Assembly: GCF_048128805.1 (NCBI RefSeq)
Contig: NC_136000.1
Location: 18,565,796 to 18,629,795, forward strand
Length of the DNA: 64,000 bases
DNA from: Centroberyx gerrardi
Taxonomy: Eukaryota; Chordata; Actinopteri; Beryciformes; Berycidae
Reading direction: 5' to 3'
In this document: positions 1-24,243 of the stretch, one piece after another
Position numbering within the stretch: position 1 is the stretch's first letter
How the letters are laid out: each line of letters begins with the position of its first letter
Position numbers and translations under genes: made by a program
The notes under the pieces: generated by a model
Seen by the model: the letters and a program-made list of their open reading frames with translations, nothing else
Told to the model about the DNA's origin: nothing
Database searches by the model: none

Positions 1-1044
1 GTTTTAAAATATTTCACGACAACAGAATCTTTTTGCTCTCTTTTGTGTCCAGGGAGTTCTCCCCCTTTCTCTCTACCAGTCTTTTGCCTTTCTTTTTTTT
101 TCTTTTTTATCTTTCACATTCTCGGGTATGTTTTTAAAATGTAGGCTCTAGCCTCAGCTGTGCCCCATTCTGCTGTATGGAATGAATAGGGTACTGCTGG
201 TCATTGAGTAAGTATGAACTTTTATGGGCCTGGTAAGTCTGACAGTGTGCTGTGACACACCTCCCATTTCAAAAACAATTCAATTCAAATAATCAACTGA
301 GTTTTTCTGTGTAAGACCTGAGATTGAAAGCAGAAGTTATCCATTAATAGATCAAGGTTGGTGTACAGACACACACTGCTGAGCACAGTAACTAGCTATG
401 GGATCTGCTTCTCTCAGCCTTGACCATAACACTTTCCCTCTGCAGGTCAAGGAAAGACGGTAAGTCACACATCAAAAGGTGAGTGCGTTAAAAAAGGGTA
501 TGTTTTTATTTGGTTGCAAGGTAAGGTCTTGACACAAGTTACTTCCATAGCTAGTCATATTTCTCATTCAAAGATCATTGGCATCCCTTTGAACAAATTG
601 AACTGCATTCTGGCTTGGGTGTTATTCTCAAGTGGTTCACTGTTAAGCTGATATTGAAAGGTTGTAAATAACTCGTTTTGGCTAATGAGTGTGTTCTGTA
701 CATCGACTTCCTCACATAGACCTTCTTATGACCCATAATGTCAAGGTCTTACACAGACAAACACGTGCCTTTTTCTCTGCAGTCTAACTGAGCCCAGCTT
801 CCCCCTCCTTTTTTGTTTTCTGTCCCTTTTTTACTTTCCTTCCCCTCTTCTCTTTTTTCTCTTTCTTCCAACTCTCCTCTCACAGGTTCTACTCTCCAGG
901 ACATGTCAACAGGCTGGTCACTCTTCCTCATCCTCCTCTTCCTCAACCCCTCACGGGTTGGAGGAGCAGAGGGGCAATGGGTTGTGAGAGGCCCACTCAA
1001 TCAGTCAGGGAGTTCGAGAGTTCTGAATAGTTGTTTTGATTTAA

Positions 1045-12433
<11,389 letters not shown>

Positions 12434-15400
12434 CCCAGTCCAGGCCCTGGTTCTGGGCTGAGACGACGGGCCGGACAGGGTGGACAGCCGTACAACGAGA
12501 ACCACTAGCTCTTTCTGAAGCTGGTTGGTTGGCTGGTTGGGTATTGTGCTTTTTATTTTTATTTTAACTTTTATTTTTTTCAGTAATAGAGTTGACCTGT
12601 GTGGTTCAGTCGTGTCTGGCAGAAAGAAAGCTGTCTGGCGATTGGAGGGAGAGTGCAATACACACCCACAGCACAAGAGTCACACACTTGCCCTGCCGTT
12701 GGCTGTGGAAATGAGCTGTGATTGACTAGTTGGTTGGTTGTGTCCAGTGAAGTAATGGACCCAAGGGCATAACCAACAACGGCCAAAGATGTCTATTGAG
12801 AGCACCCATTTCAAAGTCATCATTCCTGTGAAGAGGAGGGGTATGAGGGATTCTGATTCATATCTTAACTGGTCCTGGCCTTAAACTTGCCTAGGACAGA
12901 GACAGTTGGACCGATACCCCTCGCACAAAAATAGACACACATGCGTGCATACACGCCTGACTATACATTCACCGGGTTGAGCGAACTGTGGGATGGTAGG
13001 TTAAGTTGTCTAGGAGAGTGAGGGGAGATTATGACTGCACAGAAAGTGGGATTGAGGTTTTGTCCTGGTTGAAGTAGTTAAGTGTGAGGGGTGAAGAGTG
13101 AGAGAAGAGAGGGTGTTGGGAGAAGAAAGACTTGGGAAGTTAGGCAGGAGTGTAGTGGATAGGTTTTGAATTTGAATATAATCCCAGTGGCTACCTATTC
13201 TACAGTAAAATGCAATAACGGCAAAGAGAAGATATACTGTCCCTTGTAACAGTGGCCTTAACCCCAAAACACATGTAAACATTGACTTTGTATATAGATA
13301 TTTCCTCACTGGGTTATGATTCCATGTTTAGCCTATTTATATGTCCCTGTGAGAAAGTCTGGTGTCTGTGATTTGAGTTGTCTCTCATCTATACATACAG
13401 GTTAGTTTTGATATCATACTGATTTACTCTTCAAGTCTGACATGTTAGTGTAAGCCAGTGGATCTGTGTGCACTGTACATAAAAAGTATTCTGGTGTTGA
13501 CCACCATTTGCAGTTTGATTTGAGTTGACGAGGTGTTGCTACTGTAAATCACAGTTCGGTTAGGGTGAGTTTGCAACTGGTTAAGGATTAGACTTGAGGG
13601 TTTTTGTTTTTTTTACAACAGTGAAATCTTCTCGTCAAGGATCCCAAGTCAAGTGACACCACATCACCCGGTATAATCAGTACTGGCAGTAACTGTTATT
13701 AGATTTAAACAGTTCAAAATCTGTTAATCATATTTTACAAAAGGCAATAGGTTTGGATTATTTGGATACTGTTGGTGGATGGTGGGCTTTTGGGACTCTG
13801 ACGGGACGCCCAGCCCCCTTCCCAGTGGTTTACACAGATGGTGCATGATACACAGATACACAGGTTGCTTGCTCAAGTCATGTCAAACAAAATATCTCAG
13901 CTTATAACCTTTTGCCGTCACCTCTCAAATCACAAGTGTCTGGGGTTCTCTCTCCCTGTGGTCTGTTTTTGTATGCGTATATTTAATAAAACAAACAAGA
14001 TGTTCTTTATGGACCTGTATTCAGCCATCAGATTTTGATGTTGTTTCACTGTAATTATTATTAAAGGTTGTTAAACAACATGTAGTTAAAGGAATATAAA
14101 AGTGCAATTGCAGGGTTGTTATTATTGGTATCTACTCTTAACACAGGAGTAATCCTGAGTTTATTAAGCTCTTATCTTTGACCGCCCTGCCCCCCTTTTC
14201 TATTTTAGTGTGTATATATATATATTAATGTGAGGTAAATGGTTTCACGTAATGCTCAGTCACTATAGAGTACTATGCGCTTGCTGTAACCCATCCTGTA
14301 CATGCATACGCACTCTGCCCTGTAAACACGGAACACTTTAGTGCCTTGCATCCTCACTAATGACAAGTTCCATATCCATCTAGTCCTGGAGTAGTAACAT
14401 AGCTGTGACTGTACTGCAGAAAACCAGTTATCAAACCTGTACGACACACAACAAACACAACAGATGGCTCCATAACTGTCACATGGCCAATCTAGAGGAT
14501 AACAGCTCCCTGGAATATCAGAGTAGACACAACACACAGGACTGCAGAATAAAGAGCACACTGAGTAATTTGGAAACAGTTTATCTTTTTTCTCTATCAT
14601 TTGTGTTGGTTGTGTATCAGCTGTGTATTTATATTTTGGCTCATACATGGTTTGGCTAGCATTTGTCTTTGTGGAGTTATTACATTACAGCATTTCATAG
14701 CAGCACTTATTCGGGCAGAGAATGAGCTGTAAACAGTTTAACAGTTGTCATGCCTCATGCTGGCACACCGTTTCTTGCCACCTCACACACGAGTGCCATT
14801 CTCTCATCGTGACCCTTTCGCCTACTCATAGATTGGATGAATACTTAAACTTCTCTAGAGAAAAAATAAGTTACTGCAATGCAGAATATGCAATGTTTAA
14901 AGTTTTATAGGGACTGAGGGGTAATGGAAACATTTGCATGCTGATGAGGGTTGTTACTGACAAATGTTTTTGATATTGGAATATAGAGATCCTGTTTTTG
15001 TTTTTTTGTTGTTTTATGTTATTCTTTGCCTTCCTGTGAGTCCTCACAAAGTGCCGATGATCTGTTGAATTGCCATTCACCACTGTCACAGGCACAATTT
15101 CAATATCTGACTGTATCAGTATATGTATTCTGCATGCTAGCTTCACTGGTTTTTAATCTTACAAATGACAACCAACTCACAACTGACCACTGTACAGCAC
15201 AAGATCACAACAAAGCTAATATCCATGTGCTATTATGCCATTATCAGTAACTATCAAAAAGATCTCTACACAATACTGTTTCATGAGGCTACTGACACGC
15301 AGTAATATCCTGTTGTACTCTTTATTTCCAACCCCTCTAACTTCCTGTGACTCAGTGTTCTCTGGTTTTGTGTATGTTTTTTCACATTGTACAAAATGTA

Positions 15401-16338
15401 AAAACAGAAATAAAAATAAAAGATCAATTTGGGCATTTTTGTCATGCTTATTGGTGTGTTTGTAAGATTTGGTACATTATATACACAAATTGTTCCATTT
15501 TAATTTAGTAAATTGTTACTAGTTAACAACCACTGTGAAAAAGAAACCACTCCCTATCCTTCTACAAGGTGAAAAGGGGATTTTTGTCTGCTATCCCCTT
15601 GCTCTGCTATAGCACTGCTTATGATTGTTCCTCAACTTTGATTTTAGTGTTTTATTACTCTTTCTTCCAAATAGCTTTCTCTCTAGTCGCTCATGCTTGG
15701 CTTTAAACTTCCATTCAAAGCAATCTTGACTTGTTTAGAGTCACTACTTGGAATTGTATGCTTCAAAAAATTGGTTGAGAACCAAGAAAAAGAAAGTATG
15801 TCAAATACTAAATGAGAAAATCTGCATTCTCAAAAGCAGGAATGTCCAGTCTTATAACAAATTTTAGTCAGGTTTACAAAAATGGATACCAGAGAATCCT
15901 TTATCCAGAGCAGCAGGATTCAGTTCCCTGCAACAAGCAATTTGTCGATCGCTGCTGAGGTTTATTTGAGCAGTGAACACCTTTGACACTGAACTGGCTG
16001 CCGTGCATTCTGACCCCTCTTGTGAAATGTGAAAAAGCATGTGTGTGTCTCAGAGGGATACGCAAAGATACAAATTCCTAGTTACACTGTAATATGGCAA
16101 GTGAAGTGCTCTAAAAATCCTATTAAAAAATTCAAACTGATTGACTTGACTGGTCATTTTATTTTTTTTTTACAAAACCATACATGTCAGCATTTTTACA
16201 AACATTTGACATAATAGCAGCAAGACATTGCAATATAAATATATGAATGTATGAATTGAAATAAATAGAAAAACAGTAAAATCAAGGCTGGATTATAAGA
16301 AGGTTTAAAGGAGGCAGTGGAACAGCAACATGGATTTT
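12434..16338. other. wnk1 3' UTR and gap to rad52
   Basis: This stretch has no convincing coding sequence. It lies between the stop codons of two genes facing each other, and much of it is probably the long wnk1 3' UTR. Candidate wnk1 poly(A) signals are AATAAA at 13985-13990 and a double AATAAA at 15409-15420. A candidate signal for rad52 on the minus strand is TTTATT (plus strand) at 16158-16163. A short TA repeat lies near 14213-14225. Open frames here are short and low in coding character. Confidence 0.6.
15409..15420 (+). terminator. Candidate wnk1 poly(A) signal (double AATAAA)
   Basis: Two AATAAA hexamers lie almost back to back, about 3 kb past the wnk1 stop codon and on the right strand. 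This would be the distal site. A proximal AATAAA at 13985 is the alternative. Confidence 0.45.
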
Positions 16339-19300
16339 TCAGTTCAGTTTGCGTTTCTTCATGTACTGCCCTTGTCTGTACGGACTAAAGGCCTCACCTG
16401 AAAAAGGTGAAAGAAACAAGTTGAAGAACATGAAATTCTGTAAAAAAAAACAAAAAAACAGTCGTCTTGTGAAGCCTCACCTGGTCTTGGCTGATGTTGG
16501 ATCTGATGTTGAGGTCTGTACTGAGCGTGGCTGGCCTGTCCTCCGCTGTACGACGGGGCCTCGTCTTGAGGCCTGGCCGGGGGCCTCGGGGGGTGGGACG
16601 GGTCTCTCTGAGGGGTCTTACTGCGCGTCTGCATCTGGTGATTCCCGGGCGTGCCGGGCCGGGGGCCTGTGGAGGGCGGGGCGCCTGCGGGGACATCCAG
16701 CTCCTCGATCCCATCCAGGGTGAAATCCCACAGCTCAGGATCTTCTGGAGAGGAAAACAAGCAAATACTGAGTGTGGCTGGCTGGTAAAAAGGGAAACAG
16801 ACTTCATTATCACACTGTCCAAGTGTCTTGAGCCCCCTGGTGGTGGGTCAGTGTACCTGCTAAATATCCGTCCCTGCTGCTGGGCTCTCTGTCTCCAGCA
16901 GCGGCGCTGTGGCCAAATACGGGTGCAGCTACCTTGCCGGGGGGGCTTACATGACCTGGAGGAAAAGAGGCATCTTCATAAAAACATCAACAGCAGAAGA
17001 AAACACATGTATACCCTCTAAGTTTAGAATACAGACACATCTTAAATAGCAAGGGAACACGAACACACCCAATTATGTTAAGCATTTTCATCCATCATGG
17101 CTGTTTCTGTGCAGCTGTTACCTCCGCTGGATGTTTGTCCAACAGCGGTCTCTACTTCCTCACACTTGGCTTGGCCTTTTGGCCCCTGCTGCAGCTTCTT
17201 GGCTTCCATCTCTTGCCTGAACTTCTGCTGGAGCTGCTGCTGCCTGAGCTTCCTCAGCTGTTTGGGGTCTGTGTGCTCTTCGGACAGGGCAGCGTCCGCA
17301 GAGTCCGGTGCAGGCCTTTGGAAGACCGAGGGGAAAAGGGAGGAAGGAGGTTAGAGGCGATCAGCATGACAGAGAGATGGAGTCATGGAACCATTACTGA
17401 CAGAAACGAGGCCCGGTCCTCCTGTTTACCTGGGACAGATGCTGTTGTCGTTCTTCCAGTCCGTCTCGGCAGGGGCGGGGCCAGCATCAGAGGTGTGGGA
17501 CACAGGCGTTCTGGCTACGGCCCCGCTCCCGGAAAGGTTCTGGTTCTGGTTGAGGACTCTGGGCTCCAGAGGGGTCCGGGTAGATCCCACCGCAGAGCCA
17601 AACTTCTTCTCTCGGACCAGGCTGGAGAACCGGGCTTTCTCCACTAAGGGCTCGCCTTCGGAGCGCTTGGTCTGGGCCGGGTCGAGAGGAGGAGGAGGCT
17701 GTGTGGGAGAGAAAACCACATAATTATTGGATGAAAACAAAAACAAAAAAGAAGAACAAAACACAAAACAATATAACAACCAAGGGATGTATCTGACCTG
17801 TTTGGGGATCTTGTTAATGGCTATGAGGTATTCTTTATTCAGGATGCAGTTTCCAAGGACGTTGCCAAAGCATCTGAACAGAACCAAAAACCAAATATCA
17901 GCTCAGCCTTTTGCTCAGTCTGCTTATAAAAGAACGTTAGAGAAACAAACACACGCCTTCAGCTACATAGTCACTCACACAGTCACAAATACATGCTGCA
18001 TTCTTGGGGATCATGTGATATTTTCTGCTTCTGTCTAAGCTATATAAAAAAAACCATTATGTTCCAGTACTTCAGCGCTCTCTTCATTCCATCAGTGACG
18101 GCCTCCTTCCTCGCCTTTTCCAGTGACAGAGCTTTAGACTTCAGTCCCTCGCTCACTCCATAGCCCACATCCTCATGGAACGAGCCGTCCTGGAGGAAAA
18201 CACACTCTTACTACACACACTTACATGTTTTTTAGAGTCGATGGTTTTAAACATATGAAATTCTGAGTGAAAACTAGGACTGCACGAGATTGACCAATAA
18301 TCATATTGTGATTATTTTGCAGAATATTGAAATTCCAGTATAAATTGCGATACAGTATACAGACATGGATTTTTCAATATTTTAGACTTCAGAAAACAAG
18401 AAACATTTTTAATAAAAAACAGATGTTGTTGCTTAACATTTGTTGTGTTTCAATACAATTTAAGTTTTTTTACAATGTTTTTTTTTTACAATGTGCAACA
18501 CAATTTATAGACTAGACATGGCATTCAGCACCAGAATACCATGTTAGGAAACTATTTTGAGCTCCCACCACTCAAGTTGAATTGAAATTGAAGTAGTTCA
18601 TAGTGCGATTTGAGATTTTTTTTCGATGTGCAACCCTTGTGAAAAGTAGTATTATATCAAATGAATATCATCTCTTGATGAGATGATCTGTCTTGTGACA
18701 AAATCAAAATCTAGACTGAACTGAATGAATTCAGAAAGCTATGGATAAAGTATTTTGATTCTCTTGTAAGTCCTTTTTGTTGTTTTGTATTTTCATTGAT
18801 GATTGTTCATCTAACCTTCAATTGCACTTTGACAAATGCACTGACTCCAACATAAAACCTCCCATTGACGAAGTCCACAAAGTCTGTAAAACCAAAACAC
18901 GGGGACTGTTAGTCTGAGTTTATCACAGTGCCTCGACATTAACATGAGATCCTTTCAAAACATGAAGCTCACAGTTCCTACCGACGTTCTGCTGGGAGAT
19001 GGAGTGAGACCATCCGTTGTATCCAAACATCTCGTTGGCCAAGCCGATTACACGATGCCCTTCAATGTAGCACACCTGGAAAAGTCAATGTTGATATGAG
19101 ACAGAGAGAGAGAGACAAATGGGAGGAATGGAAAGGGCAAATTTCAATAAAACTTCCTCCATATTGCAGCAAAAGGTTTTATGCTCACTTGAGGTGGAAA
19201 AGATGTCTGTTGATAAAGAAATTCTACGATAGTGACGGAAATCCATTTGTTGAATGAATAATCACATTGCGTAAAAGAGTCTTTCCAGTTTTCTCATGTA

Positions 19301-20624
19301 TAGGTTTTCTGCTGTAGCTGTTTTTTCATGTGTTTCCACATTCAGGAATCCCATTAATCCACTTCGACCCAGCTGATGGAAATGCAACGACTTTTCATTT
19401 TTTGCAACTTTTCAAAAGGTCACTGAAAAATTTGCTTCACAGTTGGATGGAAACGAGCAGAGAGCCAGGGAGAGAGAAACAGAGAAAGACGAACTTGCCT
19501 TCTGCCCGCCGCCAGCCACTCTGGTGCTGATGTACTCGGGTCCGAGCCGCTGCTGCAGAGCGTTCTGCACCGCCCGGTACTCTTCAGCAGTGAAGTTATA
19601 CTGTGAACACAGTCCAGGTAGCAAGGTCAGCCATCTTACTGCAAAAACACTGCAGTACACATAGCATGCAACTATATTGCCTGCATGGAGGCAAAAAGAA
19701 GATATTATACATAATATTAAGCCTATGACAGTGGTTATTTGCATCGTTTATTCTTTGATATCCTTTGATCTTGCCTGAAGTAACTATTATTATAAGTATT
19801 TCACCTTTAACTGCCAACTTCCCACTTCATGGCTGACTGAAAAAGAGGCCGCCATTTGTTCCCTGTTCTCACAAGAACTACATTTTTTCAAATAACCCTC
19901 CCAAATTGTTTGGTTACAGGGCAAATAGGTCTAGCAACTAATTCCTGATGATTCCTGCTGGGTTTAGACCATAACAGAGTACTGGGATGACTTTTTGTGA
20001 TACCTCACTGATTCCTGAAGGAGTAATTTGTGTTTTTAACATCCATTGCTGATTGAAGTTGAAGGTTTCAAGGTTTATTTTCATCTATGTTGCTGATACA
20101 ATGTAGTTTGAAGGATAGTAGGTTGCAAAACTAGCATCAAGTAATGAGACTTGTTTCCCCATTTCATTCATTCATTCCCTCTATCCCAATCATTTTTCAG
20201 GACTGTGGGGGGCTGGAGCCTATCCCAGCATGCATTGTGTGGAAGACAGGGAGACTACCACGGGGAGAACATACAGACTCCACACAGAAAGAACCAGGCA
20301 TCAAACCCAGGTTGAACCAGTGATCATCCTGTTTCCCCAGTTGATGAAGGGCCAAATTGCTTTAAGAGGTGAAATTGTAGTTTATTGATTGAAACCCAAG
20401 ATTTCCCCCATGAAATGACCATCTGGAAGACATGAACACACGGTGAGACCATAGGGTGAGGCAGGAGCAGCTGTGCAGTCCCATACTGATTCCTCTGCAC
20501 ACCTGACCCTCATTTTGGTCGGATGAGTCTATTGCAATAGTTTTCAGTAAACCTGCAGCAGTCCACCCACCTGTCCAAAGCACCTGGGTGCCGGGGGACT
20601 CTTCTCCTCAGTGTCATGGTGCAT
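16339..20624 (-). CDS. rad52: DNA repair protein RAD52 homolog
   Basis: Eleven coding exons in transcript order: 20624-20571, 19600-19499, 19075-18982, 18883-18816, 18189-18071, 17873-17798, 17698-17430, 17315-17122, 16955-16857, 16744-16481, 16397-16339. All phases agree and give about 465 residues (human 418). The start codon at 20624 gives [18 protein letters not shown]. The N-terminal DNA-binding and ring-forming domain is clear: [75 protein letters not shown] Gln/Lys-rich segment ([19 protein letters not shown]) follows. The last residues, MKKRKLN, match the human MKKRK tail. RAD52 anneals complementary single strands and assists RAD51 in homologous recombination. The intron after 19499 uses a GC donor. 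A noncoding first exon probably ends at 20977. A hAT element sits in the intron between the exons ending at 18816 and starting at 18189. Confidence 0.95.
18275..18638. mobile_element. hAT-type non-autonomous element in rad52 intron
   Basis: The left end is taggactgcac and the right end gtgcaaccctt, which are imperfect inverted repeats of the common fish type that reads gggctgcac. The flanks give an 8-base target-site duplication: gtgaaaac at 18267-18274 and gtgaaaag at 18639-18646 (7 of 8 match). An 8-base duplication is the mark of hAT transposons. The interior is AT-rich with no reading frame, so the copy is non-autonomous. Confidence 0.75.
20165..20335. repeat. Degraded copy of a common teleost interspersed repeat
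   Basis: The words ggggggctggagcctatccc, cacggggagaacatacagac and tccacacagaaag occur in the order seen in a very common fish interspersed repeat, here shortened and mutated. I recognise the words but cannot assign a family by eye. It lies in the rad52 intron between the first two coding exons. Confidence 0.5.
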
Positions 20625-21075
20625 GACTGCAGCTCCTTCAGTGCCTGAATTGAATTCAGAGACAACAGCTCATGTCAATGATTTGTGTAACAATATAATC
20701 TAATCTACCACAATTCCCTATTCTGTTTACCCACTCAGGAAGCTAACTTCCTTAATAATCGGCTAAAATGAACCTAGCACTGACTTCAGAGACAATTTAA
20801 CACCAAACGTTACCAATATGTTACAACTCTGTACGTCGGCGTTTGAAACTCGAGATAACACTACTTAACATAACATTAGGCTTGACACCAACAGCCTCCA
20901 TATTAATGCTGCTCTAACTCTCTCACTCATGTAAAAAGCTAAAGGGCTAAATCAAACTTTATTTCCACAAACTCACCAGCTGAAATACACTGAAAGTGAG
21001 CTAGCCAGAGCGGTTAGCAAAGAACACAACAACTTTTAACTTCCCGCTTCGAGACAACCGAGGCGGGGCGAGGAG
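20625..21075 (-). promoter_or_regulatory. rad52 5' UTR and promoter region
   Basis: Read on the minus strand, a splice donor at 20976 would end a noncoding first exon, whose partner acceptor lies just above 20644. GC-box-like sequences occur at about 21061-21080. An E2F-like site (ttcccgc on the plus strand) lies near 21041, which suits a DNA-repair gene. This is sequence-level inference only. Confidence 0.45.
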
Positions 21076-22359
21076 GCGGAGTTTATGCTGCCTTCACTTG
21101 CCCTCGGAAAATCAGAACACAGCGTCGGGTTCAGGTGCTGAGTGAAACAGCCAGGCAGACAGCACGAGGAGACTCTCCGTTAACACCAGTGTTAAAATTC
21201 ACGTTTTCCGTCTCTGCCATAACTGCAATAACTCTTCTTGTATTCCAACAATAAATATGACACCTTTGTCGTGTCCTCTGCCACATGCTTTGTTGTTATT
21301 TTTGAGAAACAAATGGTTGGTCATTAAAATCCAATTCTTTTTAAACCATTAAAATGCTAACTGTCTAATGGCTAACGGAATCTGGTCGCATGTTGTGTCC
21401 TCTTCCTATTACTAGTATGTATGTAAGTATGCCCATATTTTCCACACACTGTTGTGGAGTTGTGTGTATTAGGTGCAGAAAGATGTACAGCAACTGTTTG
21501 ACAAAAGTAGTCTTTTTTTACGTCCCAACTAAGCACCATAATCCCTGTTAGCATTTTGTGACTGAATCAAAAAAAAAAAATGCATAGTGCAGTTGTCTGA
21601 CAACAGAAACAGAACGATGTCTCTGAAAAAAACTTGTATTATGTTATACGTTTCACTGAAACTCAAAATAAGTGATGACATACTGAGTCAGAGGTGAAAG
21701 AAAGTATCAACGGTGGGAACTCCCCTTCTCCCTTCTCCCTTCTCCATTTCTATCTGGGCTATGTTGCAAAACGTGCGCTTCTTTCCAAGGGCCTTTATCC
21801 ATGGCAGATGGACTATCACAACATTATCTGCATATGAACATTTGATTTGGTGCTGGGTAGAAGCTCTAGTGCTTTAATGACCAGCACTTGGATATTTTGA
21901 GTAGTCTGTTATCTAGGCCTATATGCCACTTGGCAATAATTTGAAAGCAGCGCATGTCTGAGTTGTTCTAGAAGACTAAGATGAATAGAACAATTTCAAT
22001 GCCAGTGAAGTTGCTCAACATATTCAGTTATTTACATTTAGGCCCATGGACATAAGGGATTATCTGCAAAATGCTCGCGCCCCCCACCGACAGATGGCAA
22101 GACCCCTGCTGTGTTGAAAACCACGTAGATTGGGGTCAGTGCTGGATATTTGTCGTTTCTATAAATGTTATTCATATATATGTAGGCATACGCTGTATGC
22201 GTGTGTGTGTACCAAGGGCCAGTAGTGCCTGATATGTGTTTGACTGACTGATGTCTCGTAAAAATAGCTAGCCTGTATGGGCCTGCCGAATCATAACTCA
22301 TGCTTTTGTTTTTTGTTTTTTCTTCTTCCTGAAGGATAATGATACCACATTTGCACGAA

Positions 22360-22678
22360 ACCACAATGCGCGTCCACGTGCATAGACGCGCAGTCCCCCT
22401 TTCGATCGCCGCGTCCACGGCAGGTTCGCATCTCGTCAAAACAACGCGGGGGCGAGCGGGCGGCGGTGCATGCTTCATGAATGACTCCCTCGCCGCAGGT
22501 CGCCGGAGCAGGATCCCTTCTCTGCACCCCGATGTGATGTAGCCTGTCTGGGCGGACTGGCCGGCCGAACAGAGGGAAACTGTAGAGGAGCGTGCTGCTG
22601 ATGCGCCCAGAGGATCGATACTCATCAATACATGATCATTTCATTCCATCAGGAGCAGCGCGACAGCACAAGGAACAG
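22360..22678 (+). promoter_or_regulatory. CpG-rich block, probable prr5 promoter and noncoding first exon
   Basis: CpG dinucleotides cluster here (for example gaccgcg-like and gcgggcggcgg words) while the flanks are CpG-poor. A GTGAGT donor follows at 22678. The next acceptor downstream with a good pyrimidine tract is at 24115, directly before an in-frame ATG. This is inferred from composition and splice signals. Confidence 0.45.
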
Positions 22679-22978
22679 TGAGTACAATACAGTGGGCGGG
22701 CAGAGGCGTGTGACATATGGCAACTTTGTGGCCATTATGTTACACATCTGAAGCGGTGTGTAGACTTTATTGTGCATCTATGACCGCCTGTGTATGTTCA
22801 TAAGGATAATAGGCGCATTGTTTGCTCAGGTACTTTTCCTTTTTCCTGTGAAGTGCACACAGGTAGAAAAAACCTCCACGTACGCACGACTGGCTGTACG
22901 TCCCCCCCTGTAGGATCAACGTGGACTGTTCTTCTCTTCTGTCTAGTCGATTTATATCTTATGGAAAACAAACATGAT

Positions 22979-22996
22979 GGGGGGGGGGGGGGGGGG
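22979..22996 (+). repeat. Uninterrupted run of 18 G
   Basis: A pure G run lies upstream of prr5. It could form quadruplex structure, and its length is likely to be unstable or mis-sequenced. Confidence 0.9.
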
Positions 22997-23193
22997 CAGT
23001 ACAGTGGGATATCGATAGGCTCCGAAAGCAGTAGAAACAGACGAGTAGGAATAGAAAGTGGCGTTGTGTGACATGTGAATGGGTATCGATCTGAGTGTAG
23101 CTCGTCCTGTTAAGACGACTCAGAAAAAAAAAAAAAAACGAACAAAAGCTGAATGCCCAGACTGGCGTGGCATGGCATGTCGGGTAGACAGTG

Positions 23194-23198
<5 letters not shown>

Positions 23199-23260
<62 letters not shown>
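23199..23260. repeat. (CT)n microsatellite
   Basis: An uninterrupted CT dinucleotide repeat of about 62 bases, with a second CT-rich patch at 23277-23300. Confidence 0.95.
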
Positions 23261-23265
<5 letters not shown>

Positions 23266-24115
23266 TCAGATGTGATCTCTCTCCCTCTCTCTCTCTCTCT
23301 TATTATAGATCCTTATGTTATACAGTAGCCCCTCTGAAAACAGATGAGTCACCCACGTTACCACTCGGGGGGCTCTTGCATGTGAGGCGGGCTCCTTCGG
23401 TCGGTTGTGTTGTGTCTTTGTCTGAGAGTGACAGCCCAGACTGTTGTTCTCCCCTCTGACCAGGCGATGGTGCTTTTGTATGCTGCTACACGGGGAGACA
23501 CCCAAATATAAAATGTCATACTCCAGGAGAATCGTGGCTACGTGGCCTTCACAGGAATAATTCACACACACTCACACACACACACACACGTCTCCGTTTT
23601 TCCTCTGATGTAATCTGTGTTTTTTGGTGAGGTTGGAGCGTTGGAGGTTGAGCGTTGATTGCAAAACACTTCAGAGAAATCACACTCCCCTACAGTGTTG
23701 AAATAAGAACTGGTATAACAGACAGTCAGCGACAGAATAAGGAAACAATAACATTCAGCAGTGTGGTTTCAAAGGATCTCCTCTAAGAAGGTCCTGGATG
23801 TGTCTTTTGATTTTAACCTACGGGCCTGTGAAAGTAAGTTGTACTCTATATGTTGTTGTTTTCATCTCTTTCAATGCTTTACTGGTCTTTGTTTCTTCCA
23901 TTGTCACAAAGTAAGATATGAGCAGAGGTGACTGATAGCAGGATGAGCTGTGATGGTGAGATCATCACATCAGTTTGGCTGCTGCCTCACATAATTACTT
24001 GATCAATCTCTATTTGACTACAGCATGATTACTTTTGTGTGTCTTTGCTTGTGGTTTTTTTTTACCTTCAATGAAACCATAATAATTTTTGCATCATTTC
24101 CTCTCTCATTGACAG

Positions 24116-24243
24116 ATGCTTGACGGACTCAGGCGGAGGCACGCCTCCCGCCCCTCCCCCCGGCCCCTGTCACTCAACTTCACCACCTTCTCGGCCCCTC
24201 CCCCCAGCCCGGACATGGACAGCAGTGATCATCCAATCAGGAG
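24116..24243 (+). CDS. prr5: prr5 alternative first coding exon (long N-terminus)
   Basis: A good acceptor at 24114-24115 is followed immediately by ATG. The frame stays open for 42 codons (begins MLDGLRRRHASRPSPRPLSL, later SAPPSPDMDSSDHPIRR) and ends in a GTAAGG donor with two bases (AG) left over. The acceptor at 25747-25748 supplies the third base, so the frame runs straight into LKLMSSPSLSELGK of prr5. This gives a protein of about 454 residues instead of 417. The first 42 residues are rich in Arg, Ser and Pro. I do not recognise them from human PRR5. Phase agreement and splice signals are the evidence; expression is not shown. Confidence 0.6.

Larger units (their letters stand above)
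21076..24115. other. Gap between rad52 and prr5, with microsatellites and probable prr5 promoter
   Basis: I see no conserved coding exon. A CpG-rich block at about 22360-22680 ends in a good splice donor (GTGAGT at 22678) and is the likely noncoding first exon of prr5. Further along are an 18-base G run (22979-22996), a (CT)n tract (23199-23260), a second (CT)n tract (23277-23300) and a CA run (about 23569-23589). Several open frames here are repeat translations or lack conservation. Confidence 0.5.

Noticed and set aside
446-459. A 14-base micro-exon candidate between a good acceptor and a GTAAGT donor, upstream of the first wnk1 exon
   Set aside because: Its phase does not fit the next exon, which needs a single left-over G, and its residues do not match WNK kinase sequence.
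22038-22628. 196-codon minus-strand frame upstream of prr5
   Set aside because: It overlaps the CpG-rich probable promoter, has no domain or conserved motif, and lies antisense to the likely first exon.
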